Assembly (NCBI GenBank): GCA_900109485.1
Contig: FOAY01000004.1
Coordinates: 310,001-374,000, forward strand
DNA from: Kosakonia sacchari
GTDB lineage: Bacteria; Pseudomonadota; Gammaproteobacteria; Enterobacterales; Enterobacteriaceae
Reading direction: 5' to 3'
DNA: 64,000 nt
Shown here: piece after piece, positions 41,701-52,181 of the stretch
Layout of the letters: each line of letters opens with the position of its first letter
Position numbering within the stretch: position 1 is the first letter of the stretch
Notes under the pieces: generated by a model
Databases searched by the model: none
What the model was told of the DNA's origin: nothing
Seen by the model: the letters and a program-made list of their open reading frames with translations, nothing else
Program-made: the position numbers and the translations under genes

Positions 41701-41784
41701 GATGATTTCTCCGGCTATTCGAATGTGGCTGCGCATTATACTGGCTTACCGTGGTTATTCCTATCCTGATAAGGCCACGAAAGC

Positions 41785-41790
41785 TATAAT
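41785..41790 (+). promoter_or_regulatory. Probable -10 element of the yicC promoter
   Basis: GCTATAATCCCCGC contains a perfect TATAAT 32 bp before the yicC ATG. No good -35 hexamer is visible at 16-18 bp upstream, so strength is uncertain. Confidence 0.5.
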
Positions 41791-41822
41791 CCCCGCATCT
41801 CTCTTTAAAAACGGGAACGTCT

Positions 41823-42686
41823 ATGATCCGCAGTATGACCGCCTACGCCCGGCGTGAAATCAAGGGTGAATGGGGCTCAGCCTCCTGGGAACTGCGCTCG
41901 GTAAACCAGCGTTATCTGGAAACTTACTTCCGCCTGCCGGAGCAATTCCGCAGCCTTGAACCGGTTGTCCGTGAACGTCTTCGTACCCGTCTGACTCGCG
42001 GCAAAGTGGAGTGCAACCTGCGTTTTGAACCCGATTCCAGCGCGCAAGGGGAACTTATCCTCAACGAAAAACTGGCTAAACAGCTGGTATCTGCCGCCAA
42101 CTGGGTGAAATTGCAGAGTGACGAAGGGGAAATTAATCCGGTAGATATCCTGCGCTGGCCTGGCGTGATGGCCGCACAAGAACAGGATTTGGATGCCATT
42201 GCGACACAAATTCTCGCTGCGCTGGACGGTACGCTGGATGACTTTATCGTCGCCCGTGAAACCGAAGGCCAGGCGCTGAAAGCGCTCATTGAGCAGCGTC
42301 TGGAAGGTGTAAGTACCGAAGTCGCCAAAGTGCGTGCGCATATGCCGGAAATCCTGCAATGGCAGCGCGAGCGGCTGGTTGCCAAGCTCGAAGAGGCGCA
42401 GGTACAACTGGAGAATAATCGCCTTGAGCAGGAACTGGTGCTGATGGCGCAGCGTATCGATGTGGCCGAAGAACTGGACCGGCTCGAAGCGCACGTAAAA
42501 GAGACCTACAACATTCTGAAGAAAAAAGAAGCCGTGGGTCGTCGCCTCGACTTTATGATGCAGGAGTTCAATCGTGAGTCAAACACGCTGGCATCCAAGT
42601 CGATTAATGCTGAAGTCACCAATTCCGCTATTGAACTGAAAGTGTTGATTGAGCAGATGCGCGAGCAGATTCAGAATATCGAGTAA
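41823..42686 (+). CDS. yicC: YicC family endoribonuclease-type protein
   Basis: 287 residues, as in E. coli YicC, a conserved stress/stationary-phase protein whose family has been linked to RNA cleavage (RhyB decay in E. coli). N-terminal YicC-like domain (MIRSMTAYARREIKGEWGSA, LRSVNQRYLETYFRLPEQ) and C-terminal DUF1732 (about 200-287), rich in charged helices and ending NAEVTNSAIELKVLIEQMRE. ATG 41823 follows GGGAACG. Ends before a clear terminator and marks the left edge of the accessory slot. Confidence 0.93.
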   Translation: MIRSMTAYARREIKGEWGSASWELRSVNQRYLETYFRLPEQFRSLEPVVRERLRTRLTRGKVECNLRFEPDSSAQGELILNEKLAKQLVSAANWVKLQSDEGEINPVDILRWPGVMAAQEQDLDAIATQILAALDGTLDDFIVARETEGQALKALIEQRLEGVSTEVAKVRAHMPEILQWQRERLVAKLEEAQVQLENNRLEQELVLMAQRIDVAEELDRLEAHVKETYNILKKKEAVGRRLDFMMQEFNRESNTLASKSINAEVTNSAIELKVLIEQMREQIQNIE

Positions 42687-42713
42687 TCTTTTTCGCTCTG
42701 TAGCTTTATCATT

Positions 42714-42743
42714 AAAAAAGCCATTTAAAAAATGGCTTTTTTG
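42714..42743 (+). terminator. Terminator after yicC
   Basis: AAAAAAGCCATTT-AAAA-AATGGCTTTTTTG: stem with A and T runs on both sides, 28 bp after the yicC stop. Works for yicC on the plus strand and could also act on the minus strand. Confidence 0.88.
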
Positions 42744-42804
42744 TTGAGTTTTATACCGGATAGAGGACACATCGTCTACGAATGATAATCTTCCGGTGTT
42801 GTTC

Positions 42805-42836
42805 CATAAAAGCAGCATTGCTGCTGCTTTTATGTG
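42805..42836 (-). terminator. Hairpin after the haemagglutinin-like gene
   Basis: CATAAAAGCAGCA-TTGC-TGCTGCTTTTATG is a 13-bp perfect stem. On the minus strand it lies 18 bp after the stop of the TpsA-like gene and reads GCTGCTTTTATG, so it may terminate that message. A second hairpin (42714-42743) follows. Confidence 0.6.
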
Positions 42837-42853
42837 GAACATGGATATCAGAA

Positions 42854-45397
42854 CTACTTACCGACAACCGTACCCAAAATATTGCTCACAGGAACACTGG
42901 AGTTTAATCCCTGAACACCGCCAATGACCCCGAGCAGGTTATTCACCGACTGTGCCGTGATATTAACTACGCCATTGCTGAAAAGATTGCTGTAGTTATA
43001 AACACCGCCACCTGCTTTGATGTTAATAACTTTACCGGCAAAAATATCGCCATAGTTATTCAGGTTGTTCGCTACGTTGAAGTTCACTTCATTATCAGAA
43101 GAAATAGTATTTCTGTTAGTTAATGAACCTTTTGTCGTGGTAAATGAAACTTTATTTTTCCCAACAAGATATCCTTTGTTCTCAAAAGAGTCACCCATCG
43201 TCACTACCAAATCTTTATCCGCAGTGATAACACCCGTCAGATTGCCATTTTTGGCGCTACCGGAGCTGCGGTTATCCAGTGATGCGGCGGAGATATTAAC
43301 ATCACCATAAGACTTGATAACGGCGTAGTCATTGTTTATAGCATTAGCTTTAATATTTGCTGCCGCGCCCCCTACTGTCTGGCTATTGGCATTAGAGAAC
43401 AGACCGGTGGTAGTAACATCTAATGTACCTGCCTGAGCAATAATACGGCTATTTTCGCTATAGATATTTTTTGCGGTCAGATTAACTGAACGTTTACCAA
43501 TGAGCCCGCCTTTTTGGTCAGCCATACCAAAATAGAACCCATACGGATCGCCATAGCTGTTACCATTATTATTAAAAAGATTACCTTTGGTGGTGATGTT
43601 GATATCATTAACAGCAACAACCAGCGCTGCGTTGCTGTTCACATCACCTGTAGCAGTGATATTGATATCTTTACCGAGCAACATGCCGCCGTAGTTATCA
43701 ATTAACCCGCCGTTTATGCTCAGTGTTCCTTCATCAGAACGGAGCACACCCACATAGTTTTCAAGTTTGCCGGATGCCGCAACGCTTAAATTACCCACAG
43801 CACCGATGCTGCTTGCATAGTTAACCAGATTTTTTGTTTCAATGTTAACGTTTTTCTCTGAAGAGATTTTGCCGTAGTGATTATCGATATTATAGCTGCT
43901 CTTAATATCGATATTACCATTCGATGAAATTTGACCATTATTTTCCAGCGCATAGGATGAAATCATAATGCCACCATCGCCAGCAATAATCCCGCGAGAA
44001 TCACTGCTGCCAACATCGGCGGTCTTCGTATTATTGTTAATCAGGGTACTGTTTTTAGCATCAATTTTGATATGACCATTTACAGTACGGATACGACCAC
44101 CGGTATTGTCGATAGTATTATAACTATTATTAACTAACTCGATATTCTGAATCGCATCCATAGTACCATTTCTGTTTGCGGCATTCAGAGAGTTAATGCC
44201 AATATAGCCGCCGTTAATCTGTCCATCGCTATTGTCAAAGAACCCTGTTTCGAGAGCAACGATTCCACCAGTCAGACCGTATGTTTTTTCCGTTCCGGAG
44301 TTACGCAGTGTATTACCATTGGTGTTGATCGCCAGCAACCCAGCCGAAGCCATTTTGCCGTTCATGTTGTTCAGATAGCCGCTACTGATTGCGATGTCTT
44401 TACCTGCCTGAATATTACCAAGGCCAGAGTTGTTTAACGTATTTTTGGCAGTATCAATGTACACTGACGCGTCACTGGCAATACTGCCGCCAGAGTTATC
44501 AAGATCGCCAGCCAGCTTCATCAGAACAGTGGCATTTGATTTAATCGACGCATTTTTATTATGTAACTGGCCCTGGGCATCAAGGGTAAAGCCCCCCTTA
44601 CCCGCAGCGATCACACCGCTATTATTTACGCCAGCGCCTTGTTCTGTGCTGATAAGCGTGATTTTGTCCGCATACATTCCTCCCAGCTTCGCAACGTCGA
44701 GGCTATTGCTTTTACGGAAACCTTCAGCTCTCACGCTGCCCGTGATTTGATTGTTCGTATTGACATAGTTATTGCCCAGAACGAGCGTCAGATCTTTAGC
44801 TACGCCGACATAACCATTGACCGTCACAGCACGAGTAATAAGTTCCGTTGGGGACTCATTAAGCAACTGAGCCTCAACGCTAATATCACCGCTATTAACG
44901 GCGTATCCTTTCAGTACACCATTCTGCACATCAGGTGTCCCGGAGGTTAACGTCACCTTATTGGTATTAATAAAGCCGCAGCCCGAACAGGTGATACCCG
45001 ATGGGTTTGCAATGATCAGATGTGCTTCATCACCCGCAACTTCCAGCATGCCGGCCAGGTTACTACGGCCCGAACGCACTTCGTTGAGAATAATTTTGGC
45101 GCTACCGGAAGTCAGGTTACTGTTACCGCTTATCATTCCGCCAAGAGCCGTATTGGCACCATTGGTGCTATTATTAAATATTACCCCTTCCTTTCCCACA
45201 TTCAATTTGTCATAGATATTATGCGAGAGCCCATTTTCATTGGCTTTATTGATATCTATAACTGGCACATTATTAACAGCTCTGGCCGCTACTGCTCGAT
45301 TACTGTTAATCATGTCCGCATGGACGACCAACGGCAATGACAAAATAACCGCAGTAGCAATAGGTGTTACTTTAACTAAATAACGTTTTTGTTTCAT
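42854..45397 (-). CDS. Filamentous haemagglutinin-like (TpsA) exoprotein, orphan and short
   Basis: 847 residues. Signal peptide (about 1-27, ending LPLVVHA) after a basic start MKQKRYLVKV. TPS secretion domain (about 30-250) with NEV at 105-107 and the NPSGITCSGCGFIN motif at 131-144, normally recognised by a TpsB pore. The rest (about 260-840) is FHA-type beta-helix repeats rich in Asn/Gly (LDNSGG, LENNGQISSNGNIDI, LNNYGDIFAGKVINI). There is no VENN/pretoxin region or toxin domain, so it is not a complete CdiA. No TpsB gene lies in the window. The protein ends SNILGTVVGK. Likely a secreted or surface adhesin. More AT-rich than its flanks. Confidence 0.85.
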   Translation of the reverse strand: MKQKRYLVKVTPIATAVILSLPLVVHADMINSNRAVAARAVNNVPVIDINKANENGLSHNIYDKLNVGKEGVIFNNSTNGANTALGGMISGNSNLTSGSAKIILNEVRSGRSNLAGMLEVAGDEAHLIIANPSGITCSGCGFINTNKVTLTSGTPDVQNGVLKGYAVNSGDISVEAQLLNESPTELITRAVTVNGYVGVAKDLTLVLGNNYVNTNNQITGSVRAEGFRKSNSLDVAKLGGMYADKITLISTEQGAGVNNSGVIAAGKGGFTLDAQGQLHNKNASIKSNATVLMKLAGDLDNSGGSIASDASVYIDTAKNTLNNSGLGNIQAGKDIAISSGYLNNMNGKMASAGLLAINTNGNTLRNSGTEKTYGLTGGIVALETGFFDNSDGQINGGYIGINSLNAANRNGTMDAIQNIELVNNSYNTIDNTGGRIRTVNGHIKIDAKNSTLINNNTKTADVGSSDSRGIIAGDGGIMISSYALENNGQISSNGNIDIKSSYNIDNHYGKISSEKNVNIETKNLVNYASSIGAVGNLSVAASGKLENYVGVLRSDEGTLSINGGLIDNYGGMLLGKDINITATGDVNSNAALVVAVNDINITTKGNLFNNNGNSYGDPYGFYFGMADQKGGLIGKRSVNLTAKNIYSENSRIIAQAGTLDVTTTGLFSNANSQTVGGAAANIKANAINNDYAVIKSYGDVNISAASLDNRSSGSAKNGNLTGVITADKDLVVTMGDSFENKGYLVGKNKVSFTTTKGSLTNRNTISSDNEVNFNVANNLNNYGDIFAGKVINIKAGGGVYNYSNLFSNGVVNITAQSVNNLLGVIGGVQGLNSSVPVSNILGTVVGK

Positions 45398-46038
45398 TGT
45401 AACCTCTGAATATGATCTTTAGTTATTTGTGCATGTCTGTATACGGAAATTGTTGTCAATCAGTAATTAAAGAAAAACTGACGCCCAGAAAAATAAACAA
45501 TATTCGTCCGGGAAGAAGGATTGAAGCCATGGTTATAAATGCTGTTGCTATTCGATTAACAACCGCACCAATAAAATGAATTTAATAACACAACACAGTA
45601 AACATCCGAACTCCCTGTCACTGGTTATTCCTTCATTTATTTATCGATAAACATCGACCCACAATTCCATTCACAAATAAAGTGACAACAGGCCATGCTC
45701 AAATCGCATTAAAATTCCGACAAATCATTACTGTAAAAGAAAAATTTTCATAACCAGTCTTCCTTTATTTACCAAAGGCGATACTAATTGTATTGTCGCC
45801 GCTCTGGCAAGCCTGTTTTATCCCGATAACTAAAAATCATATTTTTCTCACCAATTACACAAAACATATTATTGTAAAAAATAAAAGAAATTAAATTATT
45901 AACACCGAGAAATAAATCACACTGTTAAAAAATAGAATATGTTCGATAAACCTAAATCAAAAGAATAAATATTGACTTATCTTTCTTGAGAAAAATAAAA
46001 TTAAAACGTCACCAAGACATTTATTCAAGGGAAAAGAA
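45398..46038. other. AT-rich 641-bp divergent intergenic region
   Basis: Holds the upstream regions of the TpsA-like gene (minus) and of the small peptide gene (plus), and no convincing gene. A 16-codon frame at 45529-45579 preceded by GAAGAAGGA is the only candidate small ORF and is weak. Base composition is far more AT-rich than the backbone, especially from 45830 on, as in H-NS-silenced foreign DNA. No immunity-protein-sized ORF is seen. Confidence 0.6.
45972..46001 (+). promoter_or_regulatory. Probable sigma-70 promoter of the microcin-like gene
   Basis: TTGACT (45972-45977), an 18-bp spacer and TAAAAT (45996-46001), placed 37 bp before the ATG at 46039. Transcription would begin near 46008, leaving a leader of about 30 nt with AAGGGA as ribosome-binding site. 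Confidence 0.65.
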
Positions 46039-46317
46039 ATGCGTGAATTAAACACTCAAGAAATTGCAGCAGTTTCCGGTGCGAGCCTGGCCTCCATTGG
46101 TAGCTTTTTAGGTTTCCAGGCAGGAAACCTTGCCGACTACCTCACATCAAAAATTGGTCTGTCTACTAACTTCGGCAGCTATACCAGCCAGATTGGCACA
46201 GGTATCGGTCAATTATGTTCGCTGAATTTTACTGATGCCAAAGCAAACATTGCCAATGGTTATAACGGCCTGGTAAGTGCATTAATTACAGCTGTTGGCA
46301 GCCTTTTTAAAGAATAA
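46039..46317 (+). CDS. Small peptide with class II microcin-type double-glycine leader
   Basis: 92 residues, not recognised as a known protein. The N-terminus MRELNTQEIAAVSGA fits the leader pattern of class II microcin precursors (MRE-L/I-x-x-x-E-L/I-x-x-V-S-G-G/A), which are cut after Gly-Ala by a PCAT-type ABC exporter; the predicted mature part is 77 residues. That part is Gly/Ala/Ser/Leu-rich and amphipathic (SLASIGSFLGFQAGNLADYL, ending SALITAVGSLFKE), with a single Cys at position 60 and no Ser-rich siderophore tail of class IIb. It has a good ribosome-binding site (AAGGGA, 6 bp spacing), a near-consensus promoter and its own terminator. No immunity or export gene is adjacent. It could instead be a secreted signal or effector. 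Confidence 0.7.
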   Translation: MRELNTQEIAAVSGASLASIGSFLGFQAGNLADYLTSKIGLSTNFGSYTSQIGTGIGQLCSLNFTDAKANIANGYNGLVSALITAVGSLFKE

Positions 46318-46338
46318 AAAACCTGTAATTAACAGGAC

Positions 46339-46370
46339 GAGCCAGTGTATTACTGCTGGCTCTTTTTATT
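46339..46370 (+). terminator. Terminator after the microcin-like gene
   Basis: GAGCCAG-N10-CTGGCTC followed by TTTTTATT, 21 bp after the stop codon. A small extra hairpin CCTGT-AATTA-ACAGG (46322-46336) precedes it. The peptide gene is therefore monocistronic. Confidence 0.85.
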
Positions 46371-46441
46371 AAAAACCAGCGTTGTTGTCCAAATTTAATG
46401 TGACGCTGTTCAATTGATTTATCTCTAAAAATATCAAATGG

Positions 46442-48163
<1,722 letters not shown>

Positions 48164-48292
48164 TTATAACGCCAGGAGGGAACAGCTTTCGATCAATAAA
48201 CAGGGCGATTGCGAGGCAGGTTCCGGAGATTCGCTACGGTGGTGAAAATTTGCAAACAAAACAGGAAAGCGGGCCGCAAAATGCCATACTGA

Positions 48293-49015
<723 letters not shown>

Positions 49016-49069
49016 GCCTGGTTTCAGTATCATGCCCAGTCATTTCTTCACCTGTGGAGCATTTTAAGT

Positions 49070-49345
49070 ATGGCACGCGTAACTGTTCAGGACGCTGTAG
49101 AGAAAGTAGGTAACCGTTTTGACCTGGTGCTGGTCGCCGCGCGTCGCGCTCGTCAGATGCAGGTTGGCGGTAAAGATCCGTTAGTACCGGAAGAAAACGA
49201 TAAAACCACCGTTATCGCGCTGCGCGAAATCGAAGAAGGTCTGATCAACAACCAGATCCTCGACGTGCGTGAGCGCCAGGAACAGCAAGAGCAGGAAGCC
49301 GCAGAACTGCAGGCCGTTACCGCCATTGCTGAAGGTCGTCGTTAA
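49070..49345 (+). CDS. rpoZ: RNA polymerase omega subunit
   Basis: Small polymerase subunit that helps assemble beta' and forms one ppGpp-binding site. 91 residues, identical in length to E. coli: [30 protein letters not shown] (in part) and a Glu/Gln-rich tail [21 protein letters not shown]. It lies between gmk and spoT in the conserved stringent-response operon. Confidence 0.98.
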   Translation: MARVTVQDAVEKVGNRFDLVLVAARRARQMQVGGKDPLVPEENDKTTVIALREIEEGLINNQILDVRERQEQQEQEAAELQAVTAIAEGRR

Positions 49346-49363
49346 TTAACCTGCAGGTCACCC

Positions 49364-51484
49364 TTGTATCTGTTTGAAAGCCTGAATCAACTGATTCAAA
49401 ACTATCTGCCTGAGGATCAAATTAAACGTCTCAGGCAGGCGTATCTCGTTGCACGTGACGCTCACGAGGGCCAGACACGTTCAAGCGGTGAACCCTATAT
49501 CACGCACCCGGTAGCGGTGGCCTGTATTCTGGCCGAGATGAAACTCGACTACGAAACGCTGATGGCCGCGCTGCTGCATGACGTGATTGAAGATACCCCG
49601 GCCACTTACCAGGATATGGAACAACTGTTTGGCAAAAGCGTTGCCGAGTTGGTGGAAGGGGTATCCAAACTTGATAAGCTCAAGTTTCAGGATAAAAAAG
49701 AAGCGCAGGCCGAAAACTTTCGCAAGATGATCATGGCGATGGTGCAGGATATCCGCGTCATCCTGATCAAACTGGCCGACCGCACCCATAACATGCGTAC
49801 GCTGGGCTCGCTTCGCCCGGACAAGCGTCGCCGCATCGCCCGTGAAACTCTCGAAATCTATAGTCCGCTGGCGCACCGTTTAGGTATTCACCACATCAAA
49901 ACCGAGCTGGAAGAGCTGGGTTTCGAGGCGTTGTACCCGAATCGCTATCGCGTGATTAAAGAAGTGGTGAAAGCCGCACGCGGCAACCGCAAAGAGATGA
50001 TCCAAAAAATCCTCTCGGAAATCGAAGGGCGTTTACAGGAAGCGGGCATTCCCTGCCGCGTTAGTGGTCGTGAAAAGCACCTCTATTCCATCTATTGCAA
50101 GATGGTGCTGAAAGAGCAACGCTTTCACTCGATCATGGATATTTACGCTTTCCGCGTTATCGTTCATGACCTGGATACCTGTTATCGCGTACTGGGTCAG
50201 ATGCACAGCCTGTACAAACCGCGTCCCGGCCGCGTGAAAGACTACATCGCCATTCCGAAGGCGAACGGCTATCAATCCCTGCACACCTCGATGATTGGTC
50301 CGCATGGCGTACCGGTAGAGGTGCAGATCCGTACTGAAGATATGGATCAAATGGCGGAAATGGGGGTTGCTGCGCACTGGGCCTATAAAGAGCACGGCGA
50401 GAGCAGTACCACCGCGCAAATCCGCGCTCAGCGCTGGATGCAAAGCCTGCTGGAGCTGCAACAAAGCGCCGGTAGCTCGTTTGAATTTATCGAGAGCGTT
50501 AAATCTGATCTCTTCCCCGATGAGATTTATGTTTTCACCCCGGAAGGCCGCATTGTCGAGCTTCCCGCTGGCGCGACACCAGTGGATTTTGCCTACGCGG
50601 TACATACGGATATCGGCCACGCCTGCGTCGGCGCACGCGTTGACCGCCAGCCTTATCCGCTGTCACAATCGCTCGCCAGCGGCCAGACGGTAGAGATTAT
50701 TACCGCGCCGGGCGCCCGCCCGAATGCCGCATGGCTGAACTTTGTCGTCAGCTCAAAAGCGCGCGCGAAAATCCGTCAGATGCTGAAAAACCTCAAGCGC
50801 GACGACTCGGTAAGCCTCGGTCGCCGCCTGCTGAACCATGCGTTAGGCGGCAGCCGCAAGCTGGCCGAAATTCCGCAGGAGCATATTCAGCGCGAGCTTG
50901 AGCGTATGAAGCTGGCGACGCTTGACGATCTTTTGGCTGAAATCGGCCTTGGCAACGCCATGAGCGTCGTGGTCGCGAAAAACCTGCAACAAGGGGAAGC
51001 GGTGCAAGCCGCGCCAACGCCGTCCAATTCCAGCGGCAACGGTCATTTGCCGATCAAAGGCGCAGATGGCGTGCTGATCACCTTTGCCAAATGCTGCCGT
51101 CCGATCCCCGGCGACCCGATTGTCGCTCACGTCAGCCCGGGTAAAGGGCTGGTTATCCACCATGAGTCCTGCCGTAATATTCGTGGCTACCAGAAAGAGC
51201 CCGAGAAGTTTATGGCTGTAGAGTGGGATAAAGAGACCGCGCAGGAATTTATCACCGAAATCAAGGTGGATATGTTCAACCATCAGGGAGCGCTGGCCAA
51301 CCTCACGGCGGCAATTAATACGGCCTCATCCAACATTCAGAGTCTGAATACGGAAGAGAAAGATGGCCGCGTGTACAGCGCTTTCATCCGACTGACGGCG
51401 CGCGATCGCGTCCATCTGGCGAATATCATGCGTAAAATCCGCGTGATGCCAGATGTGATTAAAGTCACCCGCAACAGAAACTAA
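49364..51484 (+). CDS. spoT: Bifunctional (p)ppGpp synthetase/hydrolase SpoT
   Basis: Degrades and, weakly, makes (p)ppGpp in response to starvation. 706 residues (E. coli 702) from a TTG start at 49364, giving MYLFESLNQLIQNYLPEDQI. HD hydrolase domain (about 20-180) with HPVAVA and the HD pair at His72-Asp73; synthetase domain (about 200-360) with KDYIAIPKANGYQSLHT; TGS (about 388-448), helical and ACT domains to the end. The four extra residues fall in the linker near GEAVQAAPTPSNSSGNGHL, about 545-560. Downstream of rpoZ by 18 bp. Confidence 0.97.
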   Translation: MYLFESLNQLIQNYLPEDQIKRLRQAYLVARDAHEGQTRSSGEPYITHPVAVACILAEMKLDYETLMAALLHDVIEDTPATYQDMEQLFGKSVAELVEGVSKLDKLKFQDKKEAQAENFRKMIMAMVQDIRVILIKLADRTHNMRTLGSLRPDKRRRIARETLEIYSPLAHRLGIHHIKTELEELGFEALYPNRYRVIKEVVKAARGNRKEMIQKILSEIEGRLQEAGIPCRVSGREKHLYSIYCKMVLKEQRFHSIMDIYAFRVIVHDLDTCYRVLGQMHSLYKPRPGRVKDYIAIPKANGYQSLHTSMIGPHGVPVEVQIRTEDMDQMAEMGVAAHWAYKEHGESSTTAQIRAQRWMQSLLELQQSAGSSFEFIESVKSDLFPDEIYVFTPEGRIVELPAGATPVDFAYAVHTDIGHACVGARVDRQPYPLSQSLASGQTVEIITAPGARPNAAWLNFVVSSKARAKIRQMLKNLKRDDSVSLGRRLLNHALGGSRKLAEIPQEHIQRELERMKLATLDDLLAEIGLGNAMSVVVAKNLQQGEAVQAAPTPSNSSGNGHLPIKGADGVLITFAKCCRPIPGDPIVAHVSPGKGLVIHHESCRNIRGYQKEPEKFMAVEWDKETAQEFITEIKVDMFNHQGALANLTAAINTASSNIQSLNTEEKDGRVYSAFIRLTARDRVHLANIMRKIRVMPDVIKVTRNRN

Positions 51485-51488
51485 TTGT

Positions 51489-52178
51489 ATGAATTCTCAA
51501 CGTTATGCGCGTATTCGCGAGATGCTCGCCAGACGTCAGCCCGATCTGACAGTTTGCATGGAGCAGGTTCACAAGCCCCATAACGTCTCTGCCATTATCC
51601 GCACCGCGGACGCCGTCGGCGTGCATGAAGTCCACGCTGTCTGGCCAAGCAACCGCATGCGCACCATGGCCTCCTCCGCCGCAGGCAGTAATAGCTGGGT
51701 GGAAGTGAAAACACACCGTACCATTGGCGATGCTGTCGGCGTGCTGAAAGCGCGTGGCATGCAGGTACTCGCCACGCATCTGTCGGACAAAGCGGTCGAC
51801 TTTCGCGAGATTGACTACACGCGCCCGACCTGCATTCTGATGGGCCAGGAGAAAACCGGGATCACGCAGGAAGCCCTGGATCTGGCGGATCAGGACATCA
51901 TCATTCCGATGATCGGCATGGTGCAATCGCTCAACGTTTCCGTGGCCTCAGCATTAATTCTGTATGAAGCGCAGCGTCAGCGGCAAAACGCCGGTATGTA
52001 CCAGCGTGAAAACAGTATGCTGCCGGATGAAGAGCAGCAGCGCCTGCTGTTCGAAGGGGGTTACCCGGTGCTGGCGAAAGTCGCGAAACGCAAAGGGCTG
52101 CCTTACCCGCACGTCAATTCGGAAGGCCAAATTGAAGCCGAGCCCGCGTGGTGGGCCACTATGCAGGCGGCGGGATAA
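51489..52178 (+). CDS. trmH: tRNA (guanosine-18-2'-O-)-methyltransferase
   Basis: SPOUT methyltransferase making Gm18 in the D-loop of tRNAs. 229 residues, as in E. coli (SpoU). Motifs: HNVSAIIRTADAVGV at the N-terminus, PTCILMGQEKTGITQEAL and IPMIGMVQSLNVSVASALIL, which forms the knot. Four bases after spoT and three before recG, same operon. Confidence 0.97.
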   Translation: MNSQRYARIREMLARRQPDLTVCMEQVHKPHNVSAIIRTADAVGVHEVHAVWPSNRMRTMASSAAGSNSWVEVKTHRTIGDAVGVLKARGMQVLATHLSDKAVDFREIDYTRPTCILMGQEKTGITQEALDLADQDIIIPMIGMVQSLNVSVASALILYEAQRQRQNAGMYQRENSMLPDEEQQRLLFEGGYPVLAKVAKRKGLPYPHVNSEGQIEAEPAWWATMQAAG

Positions 52179-52181
52179 CCG

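Noticed and set aside
42854-45397. Contact-dependent inhibition gene cdiA
   Set aside because: No VENN motif, no pretoxin or toxin C-terminus, no cdiB or cdiI nearby.
45431-45459. Minus-strand TTGACA upstream of the TpsA-like gene as its promoter
   Set aside because: No acceptable -10 hexamer at 16-18 bp; the sequence at that distance is ACATGC or similar.
45529-45579. 16-codon ORF with GAAGAAGGA upstream in the microcin-like upstream region
   Set aside because: Too short, far from the peptide gene and with no immunity-protein character (one short hydrophobic stretch); kept only as a note in the intergenic entry.
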